Below are positions 37,216-45,294 of a DNA stretch of 64,000 nucleotides, piece by piece. The position numbers and the translations under genes are program-made. How positions within the stretch are numbered: the stretch's first letter is position 1; each line of letters opens with the position of its first letter. The stretch lies in assembly GCA_019359375.1 (NCBI GenBank), contig JAHHHL010000023.1, forward strand, positions 47,854-111,853. Reading direction: 5' to 3'. A model generated the notes under the pieces. That model had not been told where the DNA came from. It worked only from the letters and a program-made list of their open reading frames with translations, and did not search any database. Source of the stretch: Lyngbya sp. HA4199-MV5 (GTDB taxonomy: Bacteria; Cyanobacteriota; Cyanobacteriia; Leptolyngbyales; Leptolyngbyaceae).

Positions 37216-37689
37216 TTAAGTTCTGCCCAGAGTTTGCCGATTAATCTCCAAGATGGGGCAAAATAGGCTGGCTTGAACAGGCGACAAATGTTGTTTGACG
37301 ACATCTTGCATCACTTCATAGGTCGTATCACAGCTTTTCTGCGCGCCAAAGGCTTTCATGATGGTTTGGAACCAGAGTAGAAAGCGTTTACGCAACGTTT
37401 CGGGATCATTCATCAGCATAGCAACGGCAGAATAGCGGAGGACACGCACCGTATCACGTCGCCATTTTGCGCTGATGTCTTCACTCCCCGTTTGAAAGAA
37501 CGTGGGATCAAGCAAGCGGATTTTTTCCTCGACCTGCTTTACGATCGCGGCTTCTAGCAGTTGCAGCGTTTGGTAGGTTTGCAGCCGCAGCCCAAATAAC
37601 TGGATGTAGTCAGCGATAAATTGCAACTCATCATCACTGGCGTAACGCCCCTGTGTATCCTGGCTTAGTTTCTCCAACTGGCTCAACAT
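37216..37689 (-). CDS. Phycobiliprotein-like protein lacking the bilin cysteine
   Basis: The protein has 157 residues from the ATG at 37689, chosen because AGAAGG lies eight bases upstream. It has the globin-like fold pattern of allophycocyanin subunits: a helical N-terminus, then WRRDTVRVLRYSAVAMLMN, which lines up with the CxRDxxYYLR bilin-binding region, and an end SPVQASLFCPILEINRQTLG. The position of the bilin-linking cysteine is Trp76. It should therefore not carry a covalent chromophore, and may be a structural, degradation-related or regulatory paralogue. It stands alone, not in a phycobilisome operon. Confidence 0.7.
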   Translation of the reverse strand: MLSQLEKLSQDTQGRYASDDELQFIADYIQLFGLRLQTYQTLQLLEAAIVKQVEEKIRLLDPTFFQTGSEDISAKWRRDTVRVLRYSAVAMLMNDPETLRKRFLLWFQTIMKAFGAQKSCDTTYEVMQDVVKQHLSPVQASLFCPILEINRQTLGRT

Positions 37690-37944
37690 CCGCAAACCTT
37701 CTAACAACTCAATTAAGTCCAGCGTACCCAGAGCGTTATACTTTATAACTCTTAATCTATGCCCAAGTCAGTCAGTGGCTTTACCAAATCCGAGCGATAA
37801 AACCCGGAAAAGTTCATGAAAACAACACAATTTTGCTCTTAGGAGCGCTGAGCTTAAAGTGTCGCGGGAGGAAAACGAACCGTCCTGATTACCCAACAAC
37901 CACCCAGAAAGAAATGGGCAGACCATTCGCTGGGGAACTTTCAA

Positions 37945-39276
37945 ATGCTGGACGCGATCGCCCAGACACTAGCAGAACAAGCCACCAAGCCTGCTGTACC
38001 TGCCACGGTTCATCCGCCGAACGCTCCACTGGTCGCTGCACAACCAATGGTGGCTCCGCTACCAAAGCCGACCATCAGTGCCCCTGAATCACTCTCACCA
38101 GCATTTTTACCGCAGTCAACGCACGATGAGAGTGGTGCTCCGGCAGCCGCGAAACCCGCCTCAACCAACACTAATGCCCCTGTTGCTGAGAAGGCTCCGG
38201 CAATAGCAAAGCAAGGCGAACAGAACGCCCAACCGCTAAACACCACCCAGCAGGCAGCTAATATCGCGACAAGCCAACCCACTGAGCAAGCTACAGCCGC
38301 CCAACGCTTAGTGCTGAAGCAACGACTGGCAGACCTTGTTGCCAGGGACAAAACTCGGATAGAGTCCAAACGACAAGCCAGTCTTGAAGCAACAGCGATC
38401 GCCAGTGCTCAAGCGGGGCAATTTCTACAAGCGCGTCGTCTGGCTCAAGATCAAATGCTCTCATTTGAAAAGCGGGCTGCACTGCTGGCTCAAATTGCTG
38501 CGATCGCAGGAGAACAAGTCCCTACAAAGATCGTGCCGCCACCCTCTCGATCGCAGCCAGCCTCTTTACCAACCGTGATCAAGCCCTGGAAGGCTCCTAC
38601 TCCCGGTCGATCGCTTCCCTCCGTACTGCCCGACCTACCATCCCAAAAAAGCGTAACCGCTAGCGAGGTGCCCCAAGCAGCACCAGAGTATGTTGGCTAC
38701 TCACTCAATGGGTTTGGGCGGACGATCGGCGGGTTTGGAGTCGTCATAGACAGTAATACAACTGACTTCAGCGGGCAAAACTGGATCGCCTATGCTCCAG
38801 GCAACCGTTTCAATGCTGAATTATGGAATGGGTTGAGCCTCATCTTTCCGTTAGCAATACCTGCGCCCATTACCTCTCCTTTTGGTTGGCGGGTACATCC
38901 CATTAAGGGCAATCGACGGTTTCATAAGGGTACTGACCTTGGTGCGCCGATGGGTACACCCGTTTTAGCCGCCGCCTCAGGAAAGGTTGCCCTTTCTGAC
39001 TGGTTGGGCGGCTACGGACTTGCCATCATTCTGTCCCATCAGGACAACACCCAGGAGACGCTGTATGCCCACCTTTCAAAAGTTTTTGTCAAACCGGGTC
39101 AATGGGTTGAAAAAGGCACCGTGATTGGGCGGGTGGGTAGCACTGGACTCTCCACAGGTCCTCACTTGCATTTTGAACTCCGACAAAAAACTGCCAGCGG
39201 CTGGCAGGCGATCGACCCTGGAGTACAGTTGAAATATGCGCTGGCTCGGTTAGTTAAGGCGATGCAGTCAGGCTAA
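37945..39276 (+). CDS. M23-family peptidase (LytM domain), start uncertain
   Basis: The 443-residue protein has a long Ala/Pro/Thr-rich N-terminal half, a charged helix (DKTRIESKRQASLEATA, about residue 135) and a C-terminal LytM domain at about residues 310-430. Catalytic zinc motifs are present: HKGTDLGAP (His and Asp) and HLHFEL near the end. It likely cuts peptide cross-links in peptidoglycan at the envelope. No signal peptide is visible after the ATG. The frame stays open upstream for about 27 codons with plausible protein sequence (ITQQPPRKKWADHSLGNFQ) but without ATG, GTG or TTG, so the real start is unclear. Confidence 0.85.
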   Translation: MLDAIAQTLAEQATKPAVPATVHPPNAPLVAAQPMVAPLPKPTISAPESLSPAFLPQSTHDESGAPAAAKPASTNTNAPVAEKAPAIAKQGEQNAQPLNTTQQAANIATSQPTEQATAAQRLVLKQRLADLVARDKTRIESKRQASLEATAIASAQAGQFLQARRLAQDQMLSFEKRAALLAQIAAIAGEQVPTKIVPPPSRSQPASLPTVIKPWKAPTPGRSLPSVLPDLPSQKSVTASEVPQAAPEYVGYSLNGFGRTIGGFGVVIDSNTTDFSGQNWIAYAPGNRFNAELWNGLSLIFPLAIPAPITSPFGWRVHPIKGNRRFHKGTDLGAPMGTPVLAAASGKVALSDWLGGYGLAIILSHQDNTQETLYAHLSKVFVKPGQWVEKGTVIGRVGSTGLSTGPHLHFELRQKTASGWQAIDPGVQLKYALARLVKAMQSG

Positions 39277-39365
39277 TCAGTCGATCGAGCTTCCCAGTCC
39301 AAGCCACTTTCAAACGAGTTTTTCAAACGAGTTAGCTATTCAGCCCTCAGCACCCTACCATCCCA

Positions 39366-39824
39366 TTAAGCTGACGCTGACACATTTTGGAAGACGGTTG
39401 GATGAGCCTGCCAGACTTGTTGAATGAATTGCCTGAACAGTTGGTGCCCTTTACCAGGAGAGTTGCTTGTCGCGGCAGCATCGTCATCAGCGGCATAAAG
39501 GCTTGTGATCCAGGCGAATACTTCTGTATCTAGCGCAGCTCGAAACAACGTGAGCGGGAGTAAGAGGTCAGAATCTTGCCGCAAATCATAAAACCCAGGC
39601 TGCTCCCAGGGCTGGTCATGGCAAGCGTTGGGGGCGTGGGCGATCGCGTCAACAGGCTGCTGAATTAAAACGAGCGGACGTGCCCAACATAGCTGACGAG
39701 ACTCAATCACCTGGATGACTTCTGCATACAAGCAACTGGTGTCATGCTCCAGGCAAACAATCTGGCACGGCTGCAAGCGTGGGGGTGCCCCAGTGATGAA
39801 CTCGTTGCTTGAAGAAGAACCCAT
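39366..39824 (-). CDS. Conserved-type cyanobacterial protein of unknown function
   Basis: The 152-residue soluble protein has no recognised domain. Visible features are PCQIVCLEHDTSCLYAEVIQ and QLCWARPLVLI near the N-terminus, which look like beta strands with paired cysteines, and an acidic/aromatic middle (FYDLRQDSDLLLPLTLFR). The composition and lack of frame breaks support a real gene. It has no operon partner. Confidence 0.55.
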   Translation of the reverse strand: MGSSSSNEFITGAPPRLQPCQIVCLEHDTSCLYAEVIQVIESRQLCWARPLVLIQQPVDAIAHAPNACHDQPWEQPGFYDLRQDSDLLLPLTLFRAALDTEVFAWITSLYAADDDAAATSNSPGKGHQLFRQFIQQVWQAHPTVFQNVSASA

Positions 39825-40232
39825 AGGGCTAGACCGTGCAGTTGCTTTCTCTTACTTTTTTCGTTCTCCTACTCTACTGGGTTTAGCCATGCTCTTGCCG
39901 CCGCCATAATACTGAAATTAGGTGGCTCCGTACAGGCATCAGTAGTCCTCCTGTAAGCAGTCAAATTACGTCTGCGTTTGATCCGGATACCTCAATGCTC
40001 GATCGAATGGTATAAAGGAGGTTAAGCAATGTAAATGTAGCGATCGCCTCTTCAACCGAGAAGCATCCAACACAGAGAAGCATCCAATAAAGAAGCTCCC
40101 TGGGCTGTATACACCCAACTCATTCGTTCAGCCGCCTGTATTGCGTGCGTACGTGTTCGAGCAAGACATCTGCTAGCATGGCTAAGGTTCACTTTAAATA
40201 GTTGTTCATTTGTTCACGGAGAGGATAGAGAA
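39825..40232. other. Gene-free stretch before clpS
   Basis: No ORF supported. AAGCATCCAACACAGAGAAGCATCCAATAAAG around 40062-40093 is a short direct repeat. The clpS promoter is probably in the last 100 bases, and GGAGAGG before 40225 is its Shine-Dalgarno. Confidence 0.5.
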
Positions 40233-40514
40233 TTGTCTGTCGAAACCATTGAACAGCGTTCAACGGTTCGCAAACTCGCGCCCCGTTATCGCGTTTTACT
40301 TCACAACGACGACTACAACTCAATGGAGTATGTCGTGCAAACGTTGATTACCACTGTGCCTAGCTTGACTCAGCCGCAAGCGGTAGACATTATGATGGAA
40401 GCTCATACGAACGGCTTGGCTCTGGTTATTACGTGTGCTCAAGAACATGCAGAGTTCTACAGTGAAACACTCAACGGTCATGGGTTAAGCAGTACGATCG
40501 AGCCTGATGAATAA
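40233..40514 (+). CDS. clpS: ATP-dependent Clp protease adaptor ClpS
   Basis: The 93-residue protein delivers N-degron substrates to ClpAP/ClpCP. The ClpS core is complete: YRVLLHNDDYNSMEYVVQ with the acidic residues that bind the N-terminal amino group of substrates, and AHTNGLALVITCAQEHAE with helices that contact the chaperone. The start is a TTG with GGAGAGGATAGAG upstream. The next gene begins 15 bases after the stop on the same strand, an arrangement often seen with CPBP proteases in cyanobacteria. Confidence 0.93.
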   Translation: MSVETIEQRSTVRKLAPRYRVLLHNDDYNSMEYVVQTLITTVPSLTQPQAVDIMMEAHTNGLALVITCAQEHAEFYSETLNGHGLSSTIEPDE

Positions 40515-40529
40515 ACTATTCAGAGCATT

Positions 40530-41393
40530 TTGAAGCTGGCGTTCTCTAAGCTTGCACAGTACTCCGCTCCAGTTAGAATTGCAGCCTTTCTACTGGTGTT
40601 ATTGCTGCTCTGGTTGCCGATCGCGCTACCGATCTACTGGCTAGTGAAGGATAGCAATCTGGTCAGCATCCTAACCATAATCATCCTCTACGCAGAGTTT
40701 ATTCTTCTTGTCCGCGTTTGGGGAAGACGCGTTTACCGTCAGCCCAATTTGCTCTGGCGCTATGGGCTAGAACGGTCACGGCGCATGGGGTTGGAATGGT
40801 TTGTCGGTCTGACCATTGGGTGTGTGAGCGTATTGGCGTTGTTTGTCACCCAAAGCGCGTTTGGTTGGCTTACCTGGCAACTGCCTTCAGGTGCTTTTCT
40901 GCAAGTTGCTCTAGAGGGATTGCTTGTTGCTCTCGGTATCGGCTTTGCGGAGGAGCTATTCTTTCGGGGCTGGTTGTTGGACGAACTTCAGCGTGACTAT
41001 GCCTCGCACGTTTCGCTCTGGGTGAATGCCATCATCTTTGCGCTGGTGCATGGCTTGAAGCCGCAGTTTCCAGCCTTAGTGCTGCTGGCAGTAATGTTGA
41101 TTTGGGCAAAGCGATCGTGTACTGACTCAGGCGACGTACCCCCCTCAAGCAGGAAGTGGCAGCAGCCTGTACCGCGCGATCGCTTAGGTTTACCGATGGG
41201 GCTACATGCTGGTCTGGTGTGGGGCTACTACATGGTTAACGTGGGGCAACTGATACGTTACGCACCACAAGCACCTGCGTGGCTCTCAGGAGTTGATCGC
41301 AATCCTCTCGCTGGGGCGATCGGCTTTCTTTTTATGGGCGCTTTGGCTGTGGGCATGTGGCGCTATACGAAAAGACCCCGTGCGTTGCATTGA
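40530..41393 (+). CDS. CPBP-family intramembrane metalloprotease
   Basis: The 287-residue protein has about seven membrane helices. CPBP signature motifs are visible: FAEELFFRGWLLDEL (EExxxR, about residue 142) and ALVHGLK with the metal-binding His. A polar segment with RSCTDSGDVPPSSR lies between two helices and is probably a loop. The start is TTG, 15 bases after clpS, so the two are probably co-transcribed. The substrate is unknown; the family includes Rce1-like and bacteriocin-immunity proteases. Confidence 0.85.
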   Translation: MKLAFSKLAQYSAPVRIAAFLLVLLLLWLPIALPIYWLVKDSNLVSILTIIILYAEFILLVRVWGRRVYRQPNLLWRYGLERSRRMGLEWFVGLTIGCVSVLALFVTQSAFGWLTWQLPSGAFLQVALEGLLVALGIGFAEELFFRGWLLDELQRDYASHVSLWVNAIIFALVHGLKPQFPALVLLAVMLIWAKRSCTDSGDVPPSSRKWQQPVPRDRLGLPMGLHAGLVWGYYMVNVGQLIRYAPQAPAWLSGVDRNPLAGAIGFLFMGALAVGMWRYTKRPRALH

Positions 41394-41540
41394 TATCTGT
41401 AGAAGATTGACAGCAGGTTAATGTCGATCGCGGTCACTCACTGCAACGCGACCACCCACTATTTTGGGGTGATGTTCTAGGAAGATTGTTCACGCTTTCT
41501 GTAGAAACGCTATATGTAACGTCCCTACGGATCGCTAACT

Positions 41541-42497
41541 CTATTTTTTTGAGCGAAAAAGACCAAACAGCCCACCGCTCTTGGGCGTTTTGTCGGGCGA
41601 TTGTGCTTTGGGTTGTTCAGCCTTTGCCGTCTTACCATTTTGCTGTCCGGTTTCAGCAGCAGCCAGTTCAATGCCAAGCTTGGGGGCAAAGCGACACGCT
41701 AGCGGGTCTTTGGGATTGAGCTTGAGCGCCTGACGAAGATAGACTTTTGCCATGCTTTGAAGATTTTGCTGAAGATAGGCGACCCCCAACAGCGCATGGT
41801 ATTCACTTTTTGCCGCTTCGATTTTAATGGCATCCCGGAGTTCTTGTTCTGCTTCTTTCCAGTTGCCTTTTTTCATGTACTCTTGCGCCCGTCGATAGTG
41901 GCGCTGGGCGTAGCTTTCGGAAACGGTTTCGCTATCAGTTGAGTTAGGCGTAAACTGAATGGGCTTTGCCTCTGGTGCAGATACCAGCCCTGTGCGCTTT
42001 TCGCGGATCAGCGTATCGCCCATTTTGAGCTGGAGATACACCAGATTTAGCTCACCAAGCTGCTCCGTCAGTGAGGCAAATTGATCGAGGGGTTGGTACT
42101 GAGATTCGGCAAGTTGAGCGATCGCCTGCTCATAAAAAACATCTACGCCATTTACAGGTTGCTGGGTAAGCTGACGTGCCAAATCTCCCTTTGGAGACAA
42201 TGGCGCATCCCGGTAAAGTCGTCGCACCTGGAGCCGCAGTAGGGAACCATTCTCTTTGCGCCCCTTCTCCTGCTTCAGTTTTTGGTAGGCAGGGTTGATC
42301 AATCGGGCAAAGAGCTGGCTTGCCAACTCCTTGGTTGTATCCTCTTCGGGTGCGTAGTGATCGGGGTGCAGCAGCTTGGCAACCGTGCGATAGCGCTTGA
42401 GTACCCGGCGATCGTCCGCCGCCAGCGAAACACCCAACACTGCGTAGGGGTCAGTAAAGTTGGTTAGCCATTCTGAGGGAAGCGTGCGCTGTGACAT
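41541..42497 (-). CDS. J-domain protein with TPR segment
   Basis: The 318-residue protein starts with a J domain (DPYAVLGVSLAADD, HPD motif in LLHPDHYA, about residues 18-90), so it can stimulate an Hsp70 partner. A Gly/Arg-poor charged middle follows, then TPR units at about residues 220-285 (HYRRAQEYMKKGNWKEAE and YHALLGVAYLQQNLQSMAK). The C-terminus ends with SGGLFGLFRSKK, a basic tail. Cyanobacteria carry several such type III J proteins, and this resembles none of the well-characterised ones. Confidence 0.88.
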   Translation of the reverse strand: MSQRTLPSEWLTNFTDPYAVLGVSLAADDRRVLKRYRTVAKLLHPDHYAPEEDTTKELASQLFARLINPAYQKLKQEKGRKENGSLLRLQVRRLYRDAPLSPKGDLARQLTQQPVNGVDVFYEQAIAQLAESQYQPLDQFASLTEQLGELNLVYLQLKMGDTLIREKRTGLVSAPEAKPIQFTPNSTDSETVSESYAQRHYRRAQEYMKKGNWKEAEQELRDAIKIEAAKSEYHALLGVAYLQQNLQSMAKVYLRQALKLNPKDPLACRFAPKLGIELAAAETGQQNGKTAKAEQPKAQSPDKTPKSGGLFGLFRSKK

Positions 42498-43162
42498 CGA
42501 CCAAGTAACCTTAGAAGATCCGCGAGACTTTGCATAGCTTTCAGTAGACTGTCATCATACAATCCAGCTACGTAAGCCGTTGCTCGATCGCATGAACCCA
42601 TCTAAAAGCCGAAACCAAAACCAAGTGTGAGTAGAGATGCCTTCATCCATTGACTTATCTACGGAGCAAACCGCTCCAAGTAGAGCCTCTTCAGCGCTTT
42701 GCTGTTAACTAGCTCAGCCGCTAGACCTGCTCAGTGTGGTGGAGGGAGATTCAGACCGTTAACCATTTAGCTTTAAATCAAACGAACCCTGTGTGAGAGC
42801 CTATGCTTGTTTGACTCTGAAAGCTTCTTAGAAGCTTAGTGTAATAATCATTACTCTACTGTACCGCGACCCGAAAGGCTGAACCGGATCTATCTGAAGA
42901 ACGTTAGCGCGTTCTTGCCCCTAAGATTGCTTCGCCCAGAACATTATGACGCTTGATTCTTTAAAGATTCAGTGAAGCGGCATGATGCAGCAACGCGACT
43001 CAATTTTGCTGTCATCAACCCAGCAGAGTCAATATGATAGTAGAAAGGGATGCAGAAGCCGTTCACTGCCCTGAGCACTGATCAGCGGATAGTGGACGAT
43101 CGCGCCCTCGTAACGGGACTAAAAGCCGCTTTTGAAGGGATATTGTGTGAGGTAAGGCTGAC
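42498..43162. other. Long divergent spacer without genes
   Basis: No ORF supported. Two palindromic spots are visible: AAGCTTCTTAGAAGCTT near 42820 and AAGAACG/CGTTCTT around 42896-42914. Both can form RNA hairpins. Promoters of the J-domain gene (minus) and the TM2 gene (plus) must lie here. Confidence 0.5.
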
Positions 43163-43558
43163 ATGCTAGATAAGCCCAAAAGCCGTAAGATTGCTGCTGC
43201 TTTAGCCTTTGCTGGGGCGGCGGCACCAATTGGAGCAGGCTTACACAAGTTCTACGTTGGGCAACCGCTGTGGGGCATTTTATATTTGCTGTTGTCGATG
43301 ACCCCGATTCCTCGCGTTGCCTGCGCGATCGAAGGCATCTGGTATTTAACCCAGGACGCAGACGAGTTTGATCTAAAATTCAACGATGGAGTAGTTTCAA
43401 CCGTCAAAGTGATCTCGAAACCTGAAGCAGTGAACCCCGACCAGATTAGCGCTGTAGCCGAAGCCGTGAGACAGCTTGATCAACTGCGTGCTGATGGTCT
43501 GCTGTCTGAGTATGAGTTTGAGCAAAAACGCCGTCAGTTGCTCGATCGCATTGCGTAA
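43163..43558 (+). CDS. TM2-domain membrane protein with SHOCT-like tail
   Basis: The 131-residue protein has a TM2-type pair of hydrophobic segments (AAALAFAGAAAPIGAGLHKFYVG and WGILYLLLSMT) with the Gly-x-His-x-Phe-Tyr turn typical of the family, and a C-terminal helix LDQLRADGLLSEYEFEQKRRQLLDRI that resembles a SHOCT domain. The function is not known for bacterial members. The ATG follows a TGAGGTAAGG sequence. Confidence 0.75.
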   Translation: MLDKPKSRKIAAALAFAGAAAPIGAGLHKFYVGQPLWGILYLLLSMTPIPRVACAIEGIWYLTQDADEFDLKFNDGVVSTVKVISKPEAVNPDQISAVAEAVRQLDQLRADGLLSEYEFEQKRRQLLDRIA

Positions 43559-43777
43559 AAGAGGCAGAAGGCAGGAGGCAGAAGGCAGAAGGCTAAAAAG
43601 CTGACCGCTACAGAGAAGGCAGAGGGCAGGAGGCAGAAGGCAGAAGGCTAAAAAGCTGACCACTGATTGCTGACCGCTCAAAGTTAAAAAGCTGACCGCT
43701 GACCGTTTAAACGCTAGTCCTTCATTTTTTATACTTCATCCCTCATCCCTCTACCTTTATCCCTCATCCCTCCCTCA
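43558..43777 (+). repeat. GGCAGAA and CATCCCT STRR, with duplicated unit
   Basis: AGGCAGGAGGCAGAAGGCAG followed by AAGGCTAAAAAGCTGACC occurs twice in a row (about 43562-43606 and 43617-43663). CATCCCTCATCCCT heptamers follow to 43775. Confidence 0.85.
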
Positions 43778-44314
43778 ATGCCCCTTCCCAACTGGTTATC
43801 GTCAGTTACGCAAGCTCACCAGCCGCTACGATCGAAAATTTTGAGCGATCCGTACTATCGGTTTCAAACGGTGGCGGAGCTTGAGTTGGCGGCGAGTTTG
43901 GGGGTCAAGATTGATGTGAATCAGGCGGGTGTGGATGATTGGCTGCGGTTGCCTGGACTGTCGATCCATCAGGCGCGATCACTCGTGGAATTAACGCAGG
44001 CAGGCGTACAGTTGCATTGCATTGAAGACATCGCGGCTGCCCTGAGTTTGCCTGTACCACGCCTGAAGCCACTAGAGCCAGTGATGCTGTTTTGCTACTA
44101 CGATGCTGATAGTGTGGAGACGGTTAAGCCTGTGAACCCGAATACAGCGTCGATCGAGTTGCTGGTTCGCATTCCAGCGGTTGATCTATATCTGGCACGG
44201 GCGATCGTTGCTAACCGTAAGATGAGTCCTTACCGTAACTTGATTCACCTTCAACGACGACTTGCCCTATCGAGTCAGCTTGTTGCGGAATTGATGCACT
44301 ACCTTAAGTTTTAG
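43778..44314 (+). CDS. Helix-hairpin-helix (ComEA-like) domain protein
   Basis: The 178-residue protein has two HhH-type DNA-binding units, at about residues 48-75 (VNQAGVDDWLRLPGLSIHQA) and 125-155 (VNPNTASIELLVRIPAVDLY). Both have the N-A/T-x3-L-x2-(L/I)P core, with the second less canonical. There is no signal peptide or membrane anchor, unlike ComEA of competence systems, so it acts in the cytoplasm if it binds DNA. Role unknown. Confidence 0.8.
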   Translation: MPLPNWLSSVTQAHQPLRSKILSDPYYRFQTVAELELAASLGVKIDVNQAGVDDWLRLPGLSIHQARSLVELTQAGVQLHCIEDIAAALSLPVPRLKPLEPVMLFCYYDADSVETVKPVNPNTASIELLVRIPAVDLYLARAIVANRKMSPYRNLIHLQRRLALSSQLVAELMHYLKF

Positions 44315-44367
44315 GCAGGAGGCAGAAGGGGCAGGGCAGGGCGAACGCACACGTATCTTAACAATGG

Positions 44368-44949
44368 GTGGATGGAGCATGCAGAAGGCTTAGGATTCAA
44401 GGCAGTCATGCACTAGAGGCAAGGGTCATTATAGCTGAATCAGCCAATACAAGGCTCAAAGCCCATTTCGGTGGTCTGCCCGACCCGCGAGCCCAACACA
44501 GCGTTGAGCATTTACTGATCGATATTGTAATGGTCACGCTTTGTGCCGTGATCTGTGGTGCGGAGGGTTGGGTGGAAATTGAGCACTATGGGATTGCGAA
44601 ACAGGCATGGTTGGCGACCTTTCTCGAACTGCCCAAGGGTATTCCGTCCCACGACACGATCGAGCGCGTGTTTGCGCGCTTACGACCAGAGCCATTGCAA
44701 CAGTGTTTTTTGCACTGGGTGCCAGCCGTGTTTCACATCAGTGGCGGACAACTGATAGCAGTGGATGGCAAAACGCTGCGGGGAAGCTACGAACGGGGTG
44801 GCAAGCAAGGCATGATTCACATGGTGAGCGCTTGGGCAACGCAAAGCCGTCTAGTGTTGGGGCAACGCAAAGTGCATGAGAAATCGAACGAAATCACGCG
44901 CCAGATGACCCAACGCTTGATCTCCTCACAGTCGCCAGTGTTGCGCTAG
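44368..44949 (+). pseudogene. ISAs1-family transposase, 3'-truncated
   Basis: This is the N-terminal half of an ISAs1-type transposase: FGGLPDPRAQHSVEHLLID, WVEIEHYG, PSHDTIERVFARL and the first catalytic Asp in AVDGKTLRGSY. After KVHEKSNEIT the sequence switches to unrelated codons and stops, whereas full proteins run to about 370 residues. The second and third acidic residues are missing, so it cannot be active. Bases 44784-44868 are repeated exactly in the second fragment at 51115-51415. Confidence 0.85.
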
Positions 44950-45294
44950 GTTTGAGACCTTGAGAGGATCAGTGTGTCTGTCGGTGGCTGTTGAGGGCTG
45001 TTTTTGCCGTTCGCGATCGTGGTTTGACTGGTTTGGACTGATTTGTTCGATACTCATACCCAAATGCTTCGTTGTCCTCTGCACCTATCTAGAGCGATCC
45101 ACTTTCGCCACTACTCATGAATAAGGCAGGCTAGTGAAGTACAGTCTTGGCAAGGCAGAGGGCAGAAGGTCGAGAAATCAGGGTTTCCTTCTGCGCTGTG
45201 CCTCAAAGCCTCAAAGCTTATACTTCAATGGGATGAAAATCGCTGTAAGCTCCCATGCTGATTTGACTAAACATTGTGTTGGCAAGGCTCTGTT
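44950..45294. other. Gene-free stretch after the IS fragment
   Basis: No ORF supported. A short GGCAGAGGGCAGAAGG unit is at about 45153. The rest has no recognised structure. Confidence 0.5.
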
